From SIG589 sp964566175 (GTDB taxonomy: Bacteria > Bacillota > Clostridia > Oscillospirales > Acutalibacteraceae), in NCBI GenBank assembly GCA_964566175.1, contig CAZMHU010000005.1, forward strand, positions 22,873 through 86,872: DNA of 64,000 bases, read 5' to 3'. Made by a program: the position numbers and the translations under genes. Within the stretch, counting starts at the first letter, position 1. Each line of letters begins with the position of its first letter. Below the pieces are notes generated by a model. The model searched no databases. It was not told the DNA's origin and saw only the letters and a list, made by a program, of their open reading frames with translations. Shown here piece after piece: positions 33,009 through 41,377 of the stretch.

Positions 33009-34873
33009 TTCAAACCTCCCGTATAAATTATAAGTACCGACACATCGGCAGGACTGACACCCGATATTCTCGATGCCTGTCCGATGCTTGCGGGGCGCAC
33101 TTTTTTAAGTTTTTCTATTGCTTCCAAACGCAATCCTTTAATGCTGTCATAGTCAATTCCGTCGGGTATCGGGCGATTTTCAAGGCGCTGCATTTCGCGC
33201 ACTTTTACCTTCTGCTTTTCGATATATCCCGCATATTTGATTTCGATTTCAACCTTTTCGGTAACGGCATCGTCGAGTGTCGGACGTTCTTTATCAAACG
33301 CCGCCAACATTTCATATGTTATTTGCGGACGGCGGAGCAAATCGCACAGTTTGCAGCCGTTTGAGAGCGGAGCAGTACCTGCCGAAGCAAGCATTGCGTT
33401 CAGTTCCTCGCTCGGTGCTATGCCGACCTGTGAAAGGCGGGCTATCTCGTTCTCTTTTTGTTTTTTGCGGAGTAAAAACGCGTTCCACTCTTCATCACTT
33501 AAAAGACCGATTTTTCTGCCTGTCGGCATAAGTCGCTCGTCGGCGTTATCCTGCCGCAGTAACAGACGGTATTCCGAGCGGGAGGTCATCATACGGTAGG
33601 GGTCGGAACAGCCCTTTGTTACGAGGTCATCTATAAGCGTTCCGATATACGAGCCGGAGCGGTCAAGCACGAGCGGCTCTCTTCCGAGTACCTTGTGTGC
33701 CGCATTTATTCCCGCAACCAGACCCTGTGCTGCCGCCTCTTCATATCCGGACGAACCGTTAAACTGTCCCGCACCGAAAAGTCCATCTATGTCTTTCACT
33801 TCAAGCGTGTGTGTGAGTGCGAGCGGGTCAACACAGTCATACTCGATAGCATAGGCAGAGCGCATTATTTTTGCGTTTTCAAGACCCTCTACCGAATGAT
33901 AAATATCAAGTTGAACCTCTTCGGGCAGTGAAGATGACATACCCTGAAGATACATCTCCTCGGTTTCCATACCGCACGGCTCAACAAAAATCTGATGTCT
34001 CGGTTTGTCGGCAAAGCGGACAATCTTATCCTCAATACTCGGGCAATATCTCGGTCCCGCACCGTGAATAACGCCCGAATAAAGAGGGGAACGGTCGAGA
34101 TTACCGAGAATTATTTCCTTTGTTTTATCGTTTGTATAGGCAATATGGCAAACAACGCTGTTTCCACCCGCGTCGGATGTCGAATAACTGAACGGTACAA
34201 TACGGCTGTCGCCCTCCTGTACCTCCATTTTCGAAAAATCAATACTGTCCCGCAAAACACGCGCCGGTGTGCCGGTTTTAAAACGGCGTAGCGGGAGATT
34301 CAGTTTATACAGCGCCCCCGACAACTCGGTTGCGGCAAACATTCCGTCCGGCCCGCCTTCATAATTGACCTCTCCGACATATATTCTTCCGCCGAGATAG
34401 GTTCCGGTTGCCAATATCACGCACTGACATATATATTCCGCACCGAGTTTTGTCACGACGTGCCAGCCGCCGTCTTTGAAAAACAGGTCAACAACCTCTG
34501 CCTGTTTCACATCTAAACCGTGCTGACGTTCTACCCTGTGTTTCATATCCTCGCTGTAGCGGCGACGGTCGATCTGCGCCCTGAGAGAGTGAACGGCAGG
34601 GCCTTTACCCAAATTCAACATTCGGCTTTGGAGCATATTAGCATCGGCGGCTTTTCCCATTTCTCCACCCAGCGCATCAATCTCGCGAACGAGGTGACCC
34701 TTTGCCGTTCCGCCTATTGACGGATTGCAGGGCATATTACCTACCGAATCGAGATTTATTGTAAACATAACGGTATCAACACCGAGTCTTGCCGATGCAA
34801 GCGCCGCCTCTATTCCGGCGTGTCCCGCACCGATTACAGCGACACCATACTGTCCGCCAAAATATTTCTTCAT
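33005..34873 (-). CDS. mnmG: tRNA uridine-5-carboxymethylaminomethyl modification enzyme MnmG (GidA)
   Basis: At 622 residues this is full-length MnmG. The FAD loop is GAGHAGIEAALASARLG (15-31), followed by MPCNPSIGG and GTYLGGRIYVGE, a DGLFGAGQFNGSSGYEEAAAQG-type C-terminal FAD motif, and the helical tail. With MnmE it installs cmnm5U34 on tRNAs, using FAD and methylene-THF. The gene follows mnmE by 7 bp. Confidence 0.97.
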   Translation of the reverse strand: MKKYFGGQYGVAVIGAGHAGIEAALASARLGVDTVMFTINLDSVGNMPCNPSIGGTAKGHLVREIDALGGEMGKAADANMLQSRMLNLGKGPAVHSLRAQIDRRRYSEDMKHRVERQHGLDVKQAEVVDLFFKDGGWHVVTKLGAEYICQCVILATGTYLGGRIYVGEVNYEGGPDGMFAATELSGALYKLNLPLRRFKTGTPARVLRDSIDFSKMEVQEGDSRIVPFSYSTSDAGGNSVVCHIAYTNDKTKEIILGNLDRSPLYSGVIHGAGPRYCPSIEDKIVRFADKPRHQIFVEPCGMETEEMYLQGMSSSLPEEVQLDIYHSVEGLENAKIMRSAYAIEYDCVDPLALTHTLEVKDIDGLFGAGQFNGSSGYEEAAAQGLVAGINAAHKVLGREPLVLDRSGSYIGTLIDDLVTKGCSDPYRMMTSRSEYRLLLRQDNADERLMPTGRKIGLLSDEEWNAFLLRKKQKENEIARLSQVGIAPSEELNAMLASAGTAPLSNGCKLCDLLRRPQITYEMLAAFDKERPTLDDAVTEKVEIEIKYAGYIEKQKVKVREMQRLENRPIPDGIDYDSIKGLRLEAIEKLKKVRPASIGQASRISGVSPADVSVLIIYTGGLK

Positions 34874-34880
34874 AAAAATC

Positions 34881-36239
34881 CTACTTTCCTACACAAAAAC
34901 GGCTGAAAACTTCATCGGCAACAGCGTTTGTAACACGCTCACCCGTGAGTTCTAGCAACGCCGAGAGTGCCTCGTCCGCACATATTCCCACAGCGTCAAG
35001 CGTGTAACCGTTTTCCATCGTGTTTATTGCTTCACAAACACTATCATACGCGCGGGCAACACAACTTCGTTGACGTTCGGTTGACAGCACCGCAACATCC
35101 GGATTGAGCCTTGCCGCACCCGAAATTTCGCTTATTGCAAGGGTGAGTTCCTTTTCGCCCGACTTTTCCTTTGCCGAAATTTTAACAACCGAAAATTCCG
35201 CAAAATCGCGCTCATCAACCATCTGCGGCTTGTCCGATTTATTTATTATAACAACGGTACGCTTATCTTTTATAAGATCGATTATTCTTCGGTCATCTTC
35301 ATCGAGCGATTTAGAACCGTCGAAAACCGCCAATACCAGTTGTGCCTGTTCCGCCCTTTCAAAAGCGAGTCCCACTCCGATTGACTCAACCTCGTCTTCC
35401 GATGTGTGAACCCCCGCGGTATCGGCAAGACGGAGTAAAACATCGCCCACTCGGACAGTTTCTTCAATAACGTCCCTTGTCGTTCCCGCAACAGATGTTA
35501 CAATAGATCGCTCGGTTCCCGAAAGCATATTCATAAGCGTGGACTTTCCGACATTCGGTGCACCGATTATTGCAGTAGCCACGCCCTCGCGTATCAGCCG
35601 TCCCGCATCAAAATTTTCCATAAGCAGCCAAAGTCGTTCCCGAACGGCGGAGAGTTTGGACTTAACATTACCCGCGTCAGCCTCGGGCAAATCTTCGTCG
35701 GGATAGTCCGCAAAAACCGACATTGCGGCGTCAACCGCCAAAAGTTCGGCTTTGATTTTCTCAATCTCGCCCGAAACCCTGCCCTGTTTTGTTTCAAGTG
35801 CGGTTTTGTGCTCCTGCTCGCCTGCCGCAGAGATAAGTGCCATAACACTTTCGGCTTCGGCAAGGTTCATTTTTCCGTTTTCAAATGCTCTGCGTGTAAA
35901 CTCGCCCGGCCCCGCAGGCAATGCTCCCGCCTCGAAAACCGCTCGCAAAAGTTTTCTGACAATATACACACCGCCGTGCACCGAAAGTTCGACAACGTCC
36001 TCACCGGTATAACTATGCGGTGCAGTAAAGACAAGCGCAACCGCCTCGTCAATAGGTTTCGCACCGGAATATACCGTGCCGAAAAGCGCAGTATAACCCC
36101 TAGCATCGACAACCGTTCGTCGGCTCACACTTTTAAAAACCTTATCTGCGATTTCTTTGGCATCACTACCCGAAATACGTACAATTCCTATTCCGCCCTC
36201 GCCGAGCGGTGTGGATATAGCGGCAATAGCCTGTCCCAT
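34881..36239 (-). CDS. mnmE: tRNA modification GTPase MnmE (TrmE)
   Basis: The ATG at 36237-36239 (MGQAIAAISTPLGEGGIGIV) has GAGGTGAG upstream; an earlier ATG adds ten residues without homology. The 452 residues have the N-terminal folate domain, the inserted GTPase domain with GAPNVGKSTLMNML (P-loop) and DTAG, and the C-terminal Cys-Val-Gly-Lys, the usual C(I/L/V)GK end whose Cys (449) is conserved. It partners MnmG, encoded next. It is the first gene of the operon. Confidence 0.97.
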   Translation of the reverse strand: MGQAIAAISTPLGEGGIGIVRISGSDAKEIADKVFKSVSRRTVVDARGYTALFGTVYSGAKPIDEAVALVFTAPHSYTGEDVVELSVHGGVYIVRKLLRAVFEAGALPAGPGEFTRRAFENGKMNLAEAESVMALISAAGEQEHKTALETKQGRVSGEIEKIKAELLAVDAAMSVFADYPDEDLPEADAGNVKSKLSAVRERLWLLMENFDAGRLIREGVATAIIGAPNVGKSTLMNMLSGTERSIVTSVAGTTRDVIEETVRVGDVLLRLADTAGVHTSEDEVESIGVGLAFERAEQAQLVLAVFDGSKSLDEDDRRIIDLIKDKRTVVIINKSDKPQMVDERDFAEFSVVKISAKEKSGEKELTLAISEISGAARLNPDVAVLSTERQRSCVARAYDSVCEAINTMENGYTLDAVGICADEALSALLELTGERVTNAVADEVFSRFCVGK

Positions 36240-36259
36240 TTTTCTCACCTCAAATATAA

Positions 36260-36288
36260 ATAATAACATATTATTATTTTTTATTCAA
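36260..36288 (-). promoter_or_regulatory. Promoter of the mnmE operon
   Basis: Minus-strand TTGAAT (complement of 36283-36288) and TATTAT (complement of 36260-36265) with 17-bp spacer, 20 bp before the mnmE ATG. Confidence 0.7.
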
Positions 36289-36327
36289 CCGCTATTAGTT
36301 AATTCTTGAGTACAGAAAAGCAAAAAA

Positions 36328-36379
36328 GCAATACGAACACTGAAAGCGTTTCATACTGCTCTTTTGGTGACCCGGACGG
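36328..36379 (-). repeat. Direct repeat: copy of tRNA-Glu 3' end plus terminator
   Basis: Positions 36328-36379 repeat 36465-36516 with one mismatch over 52 bp. The unit holds the last about 15 bases of tRNA-Glu including CCA and its terminator hairpin. The 85 bp between the copies only weakly resemble tRNA sequence. It looks like a duplication or attachment-site remnant. Confidence 0.82.
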
Positions 36380-36446
36380 TTCGACTCTTGCCGCACGATG
36401 CGGCTTCGGTCATTCACTACCGCTCCTACTTCGAATCCCTGATTGA

Positions 36447-36498
36447 AAAAACAAAAAAGAAAAAGCAGTACGAACACTGAAAGCGTTTCATACTGCTC
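36447..36498 (-). terminator. Terminator of the tRNA-Met-Glu transcript
   Basis: Arms AGCAGTA...TACTGCT (36464-36470 with 36491-36497), extended by a G-U and three further pairs, followed on the minus strand by a T-rich tract (complement of 36447-36463). Confidence 0.78.
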
Positions 36499-36501
36499 TT
36501 T

Positions 36502-36577
36502 TGGTGACCCGGACGGGATTCGAACCCGTGTTACCGCCGTGAAAGGGCGGTGTCTTAGGCCTCTTGACCACCGGGCC
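36502..36577 (-). tRNA. tRNA-Glu (anticodon TTC)
   Basis: A 76-nt cloverleaf on the minus strand: acceptor GGCCCGG with CCGGGTC, anticodon loop CTTTCAC closed by CCGCC/GGCGG, T-loop GGTTCGAATCC and encoded CCA. It reads GAA/GAG codons. It abuts tRNA-Met with no spacer. Confidence 0.97.
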
Positions 36578-36654
36578 TGGTAGCGGCAATTGGACTTGAA
36601 CCAACGACACTTCGGGTATGAACCGAATGCTCTAGCCAACTGAGCTATACCGCC
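36578..36654 (-). tRNA. tRNA-Met (anticodon CAT), elongator
   Basis: A 77-nt cloverleaf on the minus strand with anticodon loop TTCATAC closed by TTCGG/CCGAA and encoded CCA. The anticodon stem lacks the three G-C pairs of the initiator, and the body (GGCGGTATAGCTCAG) resembles elongator tRNA-Met of Bacillus, so it is not fMet or lysidine tRNA-Ile. Confidence 0.93.
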
Positions 36655-36673
36655 ATTTGTCAGGGACTGATAC

Positions 36674-36702
36674 ATTATAATATATGAAACGTGTTTTGTC
36701 AA
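36674..36702 (-). promoter_or_regulatory. Perfect consensus promoter of tRNA-Met-Glu
   Basis: Minus-strand TTGACA (complement of 36697-36702) and TATAAT (complement of 36674-36679), 17-bp spacer, 19 bp before tRNA-Met. Confidence 0.9.
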
Positions 36703-36781
36703 CACATTTTTTATTATTTGCGTAATTTTTTAATTTACAAAGGGAAAATAACGCTAAATTATAGAAAAACACATCAATATA

Positions 36782-36790
36782 TGTTACAAT
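36782..36790 (+). promoter_or_regulatory. Extended -10 element upstream of PAP2 gene
   Basis: TGTTACAAT fits the extended -10 form TGnTATAAT with one change; no good -35 is seen 17 bp upstream. It lies 32 bp before the PAP2 ATG. Confidence 0.5.
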
Positions 36791-36822
36791 AATCACCATA
36801 ACAGAAGAGGAGGAAACAAAAA

Positions 36823-37743
36823 ATGTCTTTTCTTTATTTGCTTGAAAGTATGCGCAACGGATTTCTGGACTCGCTTATGTCGGTCATAACCGTGATAGGG
36901 GAGGAAACGGTTTTTATTGTCATTGGACTGCTGTTTTTTTGGTGCATTGACAAATACGAAGGATATTATATTCTATCGGTCGGTTTTATCGGAACGGTTT
37001 GCAACCAGTTTTTGAAAATTCTCTGCCGCGTTCCGCGTCCGTGGGTACGCGACCCGAATTTTACTATTGTCGAGAGCGCACGCGAGGCAGCGACGGGTTA
37101 CTCATTCCCGAGCGGACACACTCAGTCTTCCGTAGGCTCGTTCGGAGCAATCGCACGTTGGAGCAAAAAACGCGCCGTACGTATAATTTGCACCGTGCTT
37201 TGCGTACTTGTGCCGTTTTCGAGAATGTATTTGGGCGTTCATACGCCCGCCGATGTGGCTGTTGCGGCAGCTACCGCATTGCTTCTCATATTTGGTCTTT
37301 ATCCCATCGTGAAAGCCGCAAGAAACAACAAAAAAATTATGTGGGTGCTTATCGCGGTAATGTTCATTCTTGTTTTCGGCTTTTTGCTCTTTACGGAGTT
37401 TTACAATTTCCCCGCGGGACTTGACGAGCACAACTATACTTCCGCACTCAAAAACGCCTACACACTTACCGGTTGCATACTCGGTTTGGCAGTTATATAT
37501 TATCTTGACGAATATCACACCCACTTTGAAACTTCCGCCGTTTGGTGGGCACAACTTATAAAATTCATAGGCGGTGTTATCATAGTATTGGCTATTAAAG
37601 AACTGCTCCGTGCGCCGCTTTCGACACTTTGCGGCGGACATATGCTCGAGCGACTCATACGCTACTTTTTAGTCGTTCTCTTCGCCGGTGGAATTTGGCC
37701 ACTGACCTTTAAGTGGTTCTCTCGTCTCGGCAAACATAAATAA
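36823..37743 (+). CDS. PAP2-family membrane phosphatase
   Basis: This 306-residue polytopic protein has all three PAP2 acid phosphatase motifs: KILCRVPRP, PSGHT and SRMYLGVHTPADV. About seven hydrophobic segments follow the usual core plus extra C-terminal helices. Enzymes of this type dephosphorylate undecaprenyl pyrophosphate, phosphatidate or related lipid phosphates on the outer face of the membrane. The specific substrate is unknown. GAGGAGG precedes the ATG. Confidence 0.92.
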   Translation: MSFLYLLESMRNGFLDSLMSVITVIGEETVFIVIGLLFFWCIDKYEGYYILSVGFIGTVCNQFLKILCRVPRPWVRDPNFTIVESAREAATGYSFPSGHTQSSVGSFGAIARWSKKRAVRIICTVLCVLVPFSRMYLGVHTPADVAVAAATALLLIFGLYPIVKAARNNKKIMWVLIAVMFILVFGFLLFTEFYNFPAGLDEHNYTSALKNAYTLTGCILGLAVIYYLDEYHTHFETSAVWWAQLIKFIGGVIIVLAIKELLRAPLSTLCGGHMLERLIRYFLVVLFAGGIWPLTFKWFSRLGKHK

Positions 37744-37747
37744 AATT

Positions 37748-37787
37748 AAGCGGTGAAACATCAGTAGAGATGCTTCACCGCTTTTTA
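37748..37787. terminator. Terminator between PAP2 and flavodiiron genes
   Basis: A 15-bp stem with one mismatch (AAGCGGTGAA...TTCACCGCTT, inner CATC/GATG) followed by TTTTTATTTT; convergent genes share it. Confidence 0.85.
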
Positions 37788-37789
37788 TT

Positions 37790-39580
37790 TTACTGTATTT
37801 TCACAAAATCTGATGCGGGGTGTTTGCAAAGCGGACAGATATAATCGTCGGGCATAGTGTCGCCCTCGTAAACAAAACCGCAGATTTTGCAAACATATCC
37901 CTTTTTGCCCTCGGTTTCAGGTTTCGGTTTTACGTTTGCGTGATAATAATTATATGTCATCGTTTCACGGTCGGATATAACCCTTGCCTCGGTGACCGAA
38001 CAGATGAACATTCCGTGTGTGTCAAGGTCGACATACTGTTCGACTTTAAGCGACATAAAAGAATTTATATACTGCGGCAAAAAGACAAGTCCGTTATCTG
38101 AGCGGAGCGGTTCACTGTTTGCGAATTTATCTTTGTTTCTGCCGCTGACAAACCCGAAGTTTTCAAAAACCGAAAACGGCGCATCAACCGACAGACAGTT
38201 AATGTTCATTTTTCCACTCTGTTTTATTACGTGGTGCGAATAGTTTTGCTTGTTTATCGTAACGGCAATACGGTTGGGATTATCGGTAACCTGCGTTACG
38301 GTGTTTACTATCAAACCGTTATCCTTTTTGCCGTCGTTCGAAGTAACAACATAAAGTCCGTAGCCGATTTTAAAGAGCGCATCGAGATTGTTTTTATCGG
38401 CTGTTGCGCTTTCCTTTGCGAGATAATCCTTGCAAAGTTCGTTTGCAAGGGCGGTGAGTTCCGCCGTACTTTCTTCGCTCAGTGCCGAAATGATTTTAAC
38501 GGTATTCTCGGCAAAGTTGAGGTTTTTGGAGGCATCAAGCATATTCTTCATAATCTTTGCGGCTGTGGGTGCCCAACTGCCGTTTTCAATAAAGGCAACG
38601 GTTCTGTTGCTGTAATTACGCTCGGTGAGATGATTTATAAACTCACGCATAAAAGGGAATATTTCCGCGTTGTATGTTGTCGTTGCCAAAACGAGTTTGC
38701 TGTATCGGAATGCGTCCTCAACAGCCTCTGCCATATCGCAACGGGCAAGGTCGCTCACAACAACTTTCGGGCAGCCATTGGCTTTGAGTTGTTCCGCAAG
38801 TTTCATTACCGCTTTTTTCGTATTTCCGTAAACAGAGGTATAGGCAATAACGATACCGTCATCTTCAGGTTGATAACTTGCCCAGGTATTGTAAAGACCG
38901 ATATAATATTCAAGATTTTCGCTCAGCACAGGGCCGTGCAAGGGACATATTATTTTAATATCAAGTTCCGCTGCCTTTTTCAAGACACGAATAACCTGTG
39001 TGCCGTACTTTCCGACAATTCCGAAGTAATAGCGGCGTGCCTCACAAGCCCAGTCCTCTTCCGCATCAAGCGCACCGAACTTTCCGAAGCCGTCTGCCGA
39101 AAAGAGAACCTTGTCAGTGCTGTCATAGGTCATCATAACCTCCGGCCAATGCACCATCGGTGCGGCAACAAATGTGAGTGTGTGTTTTCCGAGAGAGAGG
39201 GTATCTCCGTCGTTTATGACAACAGACTTTTCGGAAAAATCAGTTCCGAAAAAGTTTTTCATCATAACGAAAGCCTTTGCCGATGCGACTATCTTTGCAT
39301 TCGGATATCTTTTGGTAAATTGAACAATATTTGCCGAATGGTCGGGTTCCATATGCTGTACTATAAGATAGTCGGGTTCTCTTCCCGCAAGAGCGTTTTC
39401 GAGATTGTCAAGCCATTCGTGCGTGAAAGCGGCATCAACCGTATCCATAACGGCGATTTTTTCATCGCCGATAACATAGGAGTTATACGCCATTCCGTTC
39501 GGCACGGTGTACTGTCCTTCGAATAAATCTATATTTCGGTCATTAACGCCGATATATTTGATGTCGTTTGTAATATTCAT
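37790..39580 (-). CDS. Flavodiiron protein fused to flavin reductase and rubredoxin domains
   Basis: I start at ATG 39578-39580 (MNITNDIKYIGVNDR) behind GGAGGG, giving 596 residues. Domains in order: metallo-beta-lactamase diiron (1-245; HMEPDHSAN, HWPEV, LHGP), flavodoxin (250-390; YTSVYGNT), flavin reductase (about 410-540) and rubredoxin (545-596; CKICG and CPLC). Such proteins reduce O2 to water, or NO to N2O, in the cytoplasm. The extra domains may let it take electrons from NAD(P)H with fewer partners (inference). It is divergent from gdhA. Confidence 0.94.
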   Translation of the reverse strand: MNITNDIKYIGVNDRNIDLFEGQYTVPNGMAYNSYVIGDEKIAVMDTVDAAFTHEWLDNLENALAGREPDYLIVQHMEPDHSANIVQFTKRYPNAKIVASAKAFVMMKNFFGTDFSEKSVVINDGDTLSLGKHTLTFVAAPMVHWPEVMMTYDSTDKVLFSADGFGKFGALDAEEDWACEARRYYFGIVGKYGTQVIRVLKKAAELDIKIICPLHGPVLSENLEYYIGLYNTWASYQPEDDGIVIAYTSVYGNTKKAVMKLAEQLKANGCPKVVVSDLARCDMAEAVEDAFRYSKLVLATTTYNAEIFPFMREFINHLTERNYSNRTVAFIENGSWAPTAAKIMKNMLDASKNLNFAENTVKIISALSEESTAELTALANELCKDYLAKESATADKNNLDALFKIGYGLYVVTSNDGKKDNGLIVNTVTQVTDNPNRIAVTINKQNYSHHVIKQSGKMNINCLSVDAPFSVFENFGFVSGRNKDKFANSEPLRSDNGLVFLPQYINSFMSLKVEQYVDLDTHGMFICSVTEARVISDRETMTYNYYHANVKPKPETEGKKGYVCKICGFVYEGDTMPDDYICPLCKHPASDFVKIQ

Positions 39581-39610
39581 TTTCAGCCCTCCGTTTTTCA
39601 TTTCACTGAT

Positions 39611-39640
39611 ATTATACACGTATAATAATATAATAATCAA
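39611..39640 (-). promoter_or_regulatory. Promoter of flavodiiron gene
   Basis: Minus-strand TTGATT (complement of 39635-39640) and TATAAT (complement of 39611-39616), 18-bp spacer, 30 bp before the ATG. Confidence 0.68.
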
Positions 39641-39700
39641 GTAGGATATGCTAATTTTCCTTTTCGTGCAAAATAGGACTGAATTTTGTGAAGAAAAAAG

Positions 39701-39729
39701 TTGACAAAGTTTTTTTACGGGTGTATAAT
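39701..39729 (+). promoter_or_regulatory. Perfect consensus promoter of glutamate dehydrogenase
   Basis: TTGACA (39701-39706) and TATAAT (39724-39729), 17-bp spacer. It drives a leader of about 195 nt before the gdhA ATG. Confidence 0.9.
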
Positions 39730-39735
39730 TTTTCA

Positions 39736-39931
39736 ACGTAGCAGAGTTTTAAATCGCTACACTGTCATAAAGGCGATGGCAGCCGTTTTCGGGTTGCCAG
39801 AAGGTTGCCTTATTTTCCAAGGTCTTAAAAATTAGGATTGTGCGTAAAAAAGGCAACGGCGTTTTTAATGCTACGGGATTATTGTCCCGTCGTTGAGAAT
39901 GTCGTTTTTTATATTCAAAGGAGGAAAGCAT
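39736..39931 (+). promoter_or_regulatory. Long structured 5' leader of gdhA
   Basis: The leader has an 8-bp hairpin with a TTTT loop (GGCAGCCG/CGGGTTGCC, near 39778-39798) and a second GGTTGCC just after. GGCAACGGCG downstream could pair with either, and a CGGGA/TCCCG hairpin lies near 39872-39888. The alternatives suggest a switch, but I recognise no known riboswitch class. A 19-codon ATG frame at 39776 has a poorly spaced site and is doubtful. Confidence 0.5.
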
Positions 39932-41266
39932 ATGTCATACGTTGATGAGGTAATTGCCAAGGTGGTTAAGGAAAATCCGAACGAACCGGAATTCCATCAG
40001 GCAGTAAAAGAGGTTTTGGAGTCTTTGCATCCCGTTGTGGATGCAAACGAGGAGTCGTTCCGCAGGGACGCTTTGCTTGAAAGACTTGTTAATCCCGAAA
40101 GACAGATTAAGTTCCGTGTTCCGTGGATTGACGATAACGGACAGGTACACGTTAATACCGGTTACCGTGTTCAGTTCAACAGTGCAATAGGCCCTTATAA
40201 GGGTGGTCTGCGTCTGCACCCCTCGGTAAACCTCGGCATTATCAAATTTTTGGGCTTTGAGCAGATTTTCAAAAACTCCCTCACCGGTCTGCCGATTGGC
40301 GGCGGTAAAGGCGGTTCGGATTTCGACCCCAAGGGAAAGTCCGACCGTGAGATTATGGCATTCTGCCAAAGTTTTATGACAGAACTTTATAAATATATCG
40401 GCGCAGACACCGACGTTCCCGCAGGCGATATCGGAACAGGCGCAAGAGAAATCGGATATATGTTCGGTCAGTACAAACGCCTTCGCGGCGTGTTTGAGGG
40501 TGTACTTACAGGAAAGGGACTTTCCTACGGCGGTTCACTCGCAAGAACACAGGCAACAGGATACGGTCTGCTTTACATAACCGAAGAAATGTTGAAGTGT
40601 AACGGACAGTCACTCGCCGGCAAGACCGTTGCCGTTTCGGGTGCGGGAAATGTTGCTATCTATGCAATAGAAAAGGCAACACAACTCGGTGCAAAGGTTG
40701 TTACCTGCTCCGATTCCACAGGTTGGGTTTACGACCCCGACGGTATTGACCTTGCGGCTCTCAAAGAAATCAAGGAAGTTAAGAGAGCACGTCTTACCGA
40801 ATATAAAAATTACAGACCCGAGTCCGAATATCACGAAGGCAAGGGCGTTTGGACAGTCAAGGTTGATGTTGCGCTTCCCTGTGCCACACAGAACGAACTT
40901 AACCTCGACGATGCAAAGGCTTTGGTTGCAAACGGCGTAACGGCTGTGGCTGAGGGTGCAAATATGCCCACTACCGCAGATGCAACCGAATTTTTGCAGG
41001 AAAACGGTGTGCTTTTCCTCCCCGGAAAGGCGGCAAACGCTGGCGGTGTTGCAACCTCTGCGCTTGAAATGTCACAGAACAGTGAAAGATTGCACTGGTC
41101 GTTTGAAGAGGTTGACTCACAACTCAAAAACATTATGGTCAATCTTTATCACAATCTTGACAACGCCGCAAAGAAATACGGCTTTGACGGCAACTACGTT
41201 GTAGGCGCAAACATTGCCGGCTTTGAAAAGGTCGTTGAGGCAATGAACGCTCAGGGAATTGTATAA
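39932..41266 (+). CDS. gdhA: Glutamate dehydrogenase
   Basis: The ATG at 39932 (MSYVDEVIAKVV) follows AAAGGAGG, giving 444 residues, the size of hexameric bacterial GDH. GPYKGGLRLHPSVN, the catalytic GLPIGGGKGGSDFDPKGKSD (Lys in GGGKGG), DVPAGDIGTGAREIG and the Rossmann loop SGAGNVA are present. It catalyses 2-oxoglutarate + NH4+ + NAD(P)H <-> glutamate. The form with this N-terminus is usually NADP-dependent and anabolic; cofactor choice is not certain. A consensus promoter implies high expression. Confidence 0.96.
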   Translation: MSYVDEVIAKVVKENPNEPEFHQAVKEVLESLHPVVDANEESFRRDALLERLVNPERQIKFRVPWIDDNGQVHVNTGYRVQFNSAIGPYKGGLRLHPSVNLGIIKFLGFEQIFKNSLTGLPIGGGKGGSDFDPKGKSDREIMAFCQSFMTELYKYIGADTDVPAGDIGTGAREIGYMFGQYKRLRGVFEGVLTGKGLSYGGSLARTQATGYGLLYITEEMLKCNGQSLAGKTVAVSGAGNVAIYAIEKATQLGAKVVTCSDSTGWVYDPDGIDLAALKEIKEVKRARLTEYKNYRPESEYHEGKGVWTVKVDVALPCATQNELNLDDAKALVANGVTAVAEGANMPTTADATEFLQENGVLFLPGKAANAGGVATSALEMSQNSERLHWSFEEVDSQLKNIMVNLYHNLDNAAKKYGFDGNYVVGANIAGFEKVVEAMNAQGIV

Positions 41267-41278
41267 TCCTTTGAATAA

Positions 41279-41315
41279 AAAATGTCCTCGGTGCTCGGCA
41301 TCGGGGGCATTTTTA
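41279..41315 (+). terminator. Terminator after gdhA
   Basis: A 12-bp stem AAAATGTCCTCG/CGGGGGCATTTT with two G-U pairs, followed by TTTTT. Confidence 0.8.
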
Positions 41316-41320
41316 CGTGC

Positions 41321-41349
41321 TTGAAAAATTTTTTGCAATATTGTATAAT
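41321..41349 (+). promoter_or_regulatory. Promoter of XRE regulator gene
   Basis: TTGAAA (41321-41326) and TATAAT (41344-41349), 17-bp spacer, immediately after the gdhA terminator. Confidence 0.8.
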
Positions 41350-41377
41350 TAGAAAAAAGTTTGATTTGGAGGCAGAT

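Noticed and set aside
36578..36654. Initiator tRNA-fMet
   Set aside because: No G-C triplet in the anticodon stem and no 1-72 mismatch of the initiator type; the body matches elongator tRNA-Met.
36295..36705. A 136-codon minus-strand reading frame
   Set aside because: It runs through both tRNA genes and the terminator repeats; it has the typical translated-tRNA residues and is not a gene.
38231..39526. A 431-codon plus-strand frame
   Set aside because: It lies opposite the flavodiiron gene, with shadow-type composition and no domain.
39771..39800. Fluoride riboswitch resemblance (GGCGATGG) in the gdhA leader
   Set aside because: The second conserved part (CTGATG and the closing stem) is missing, and the gene context does not fit.
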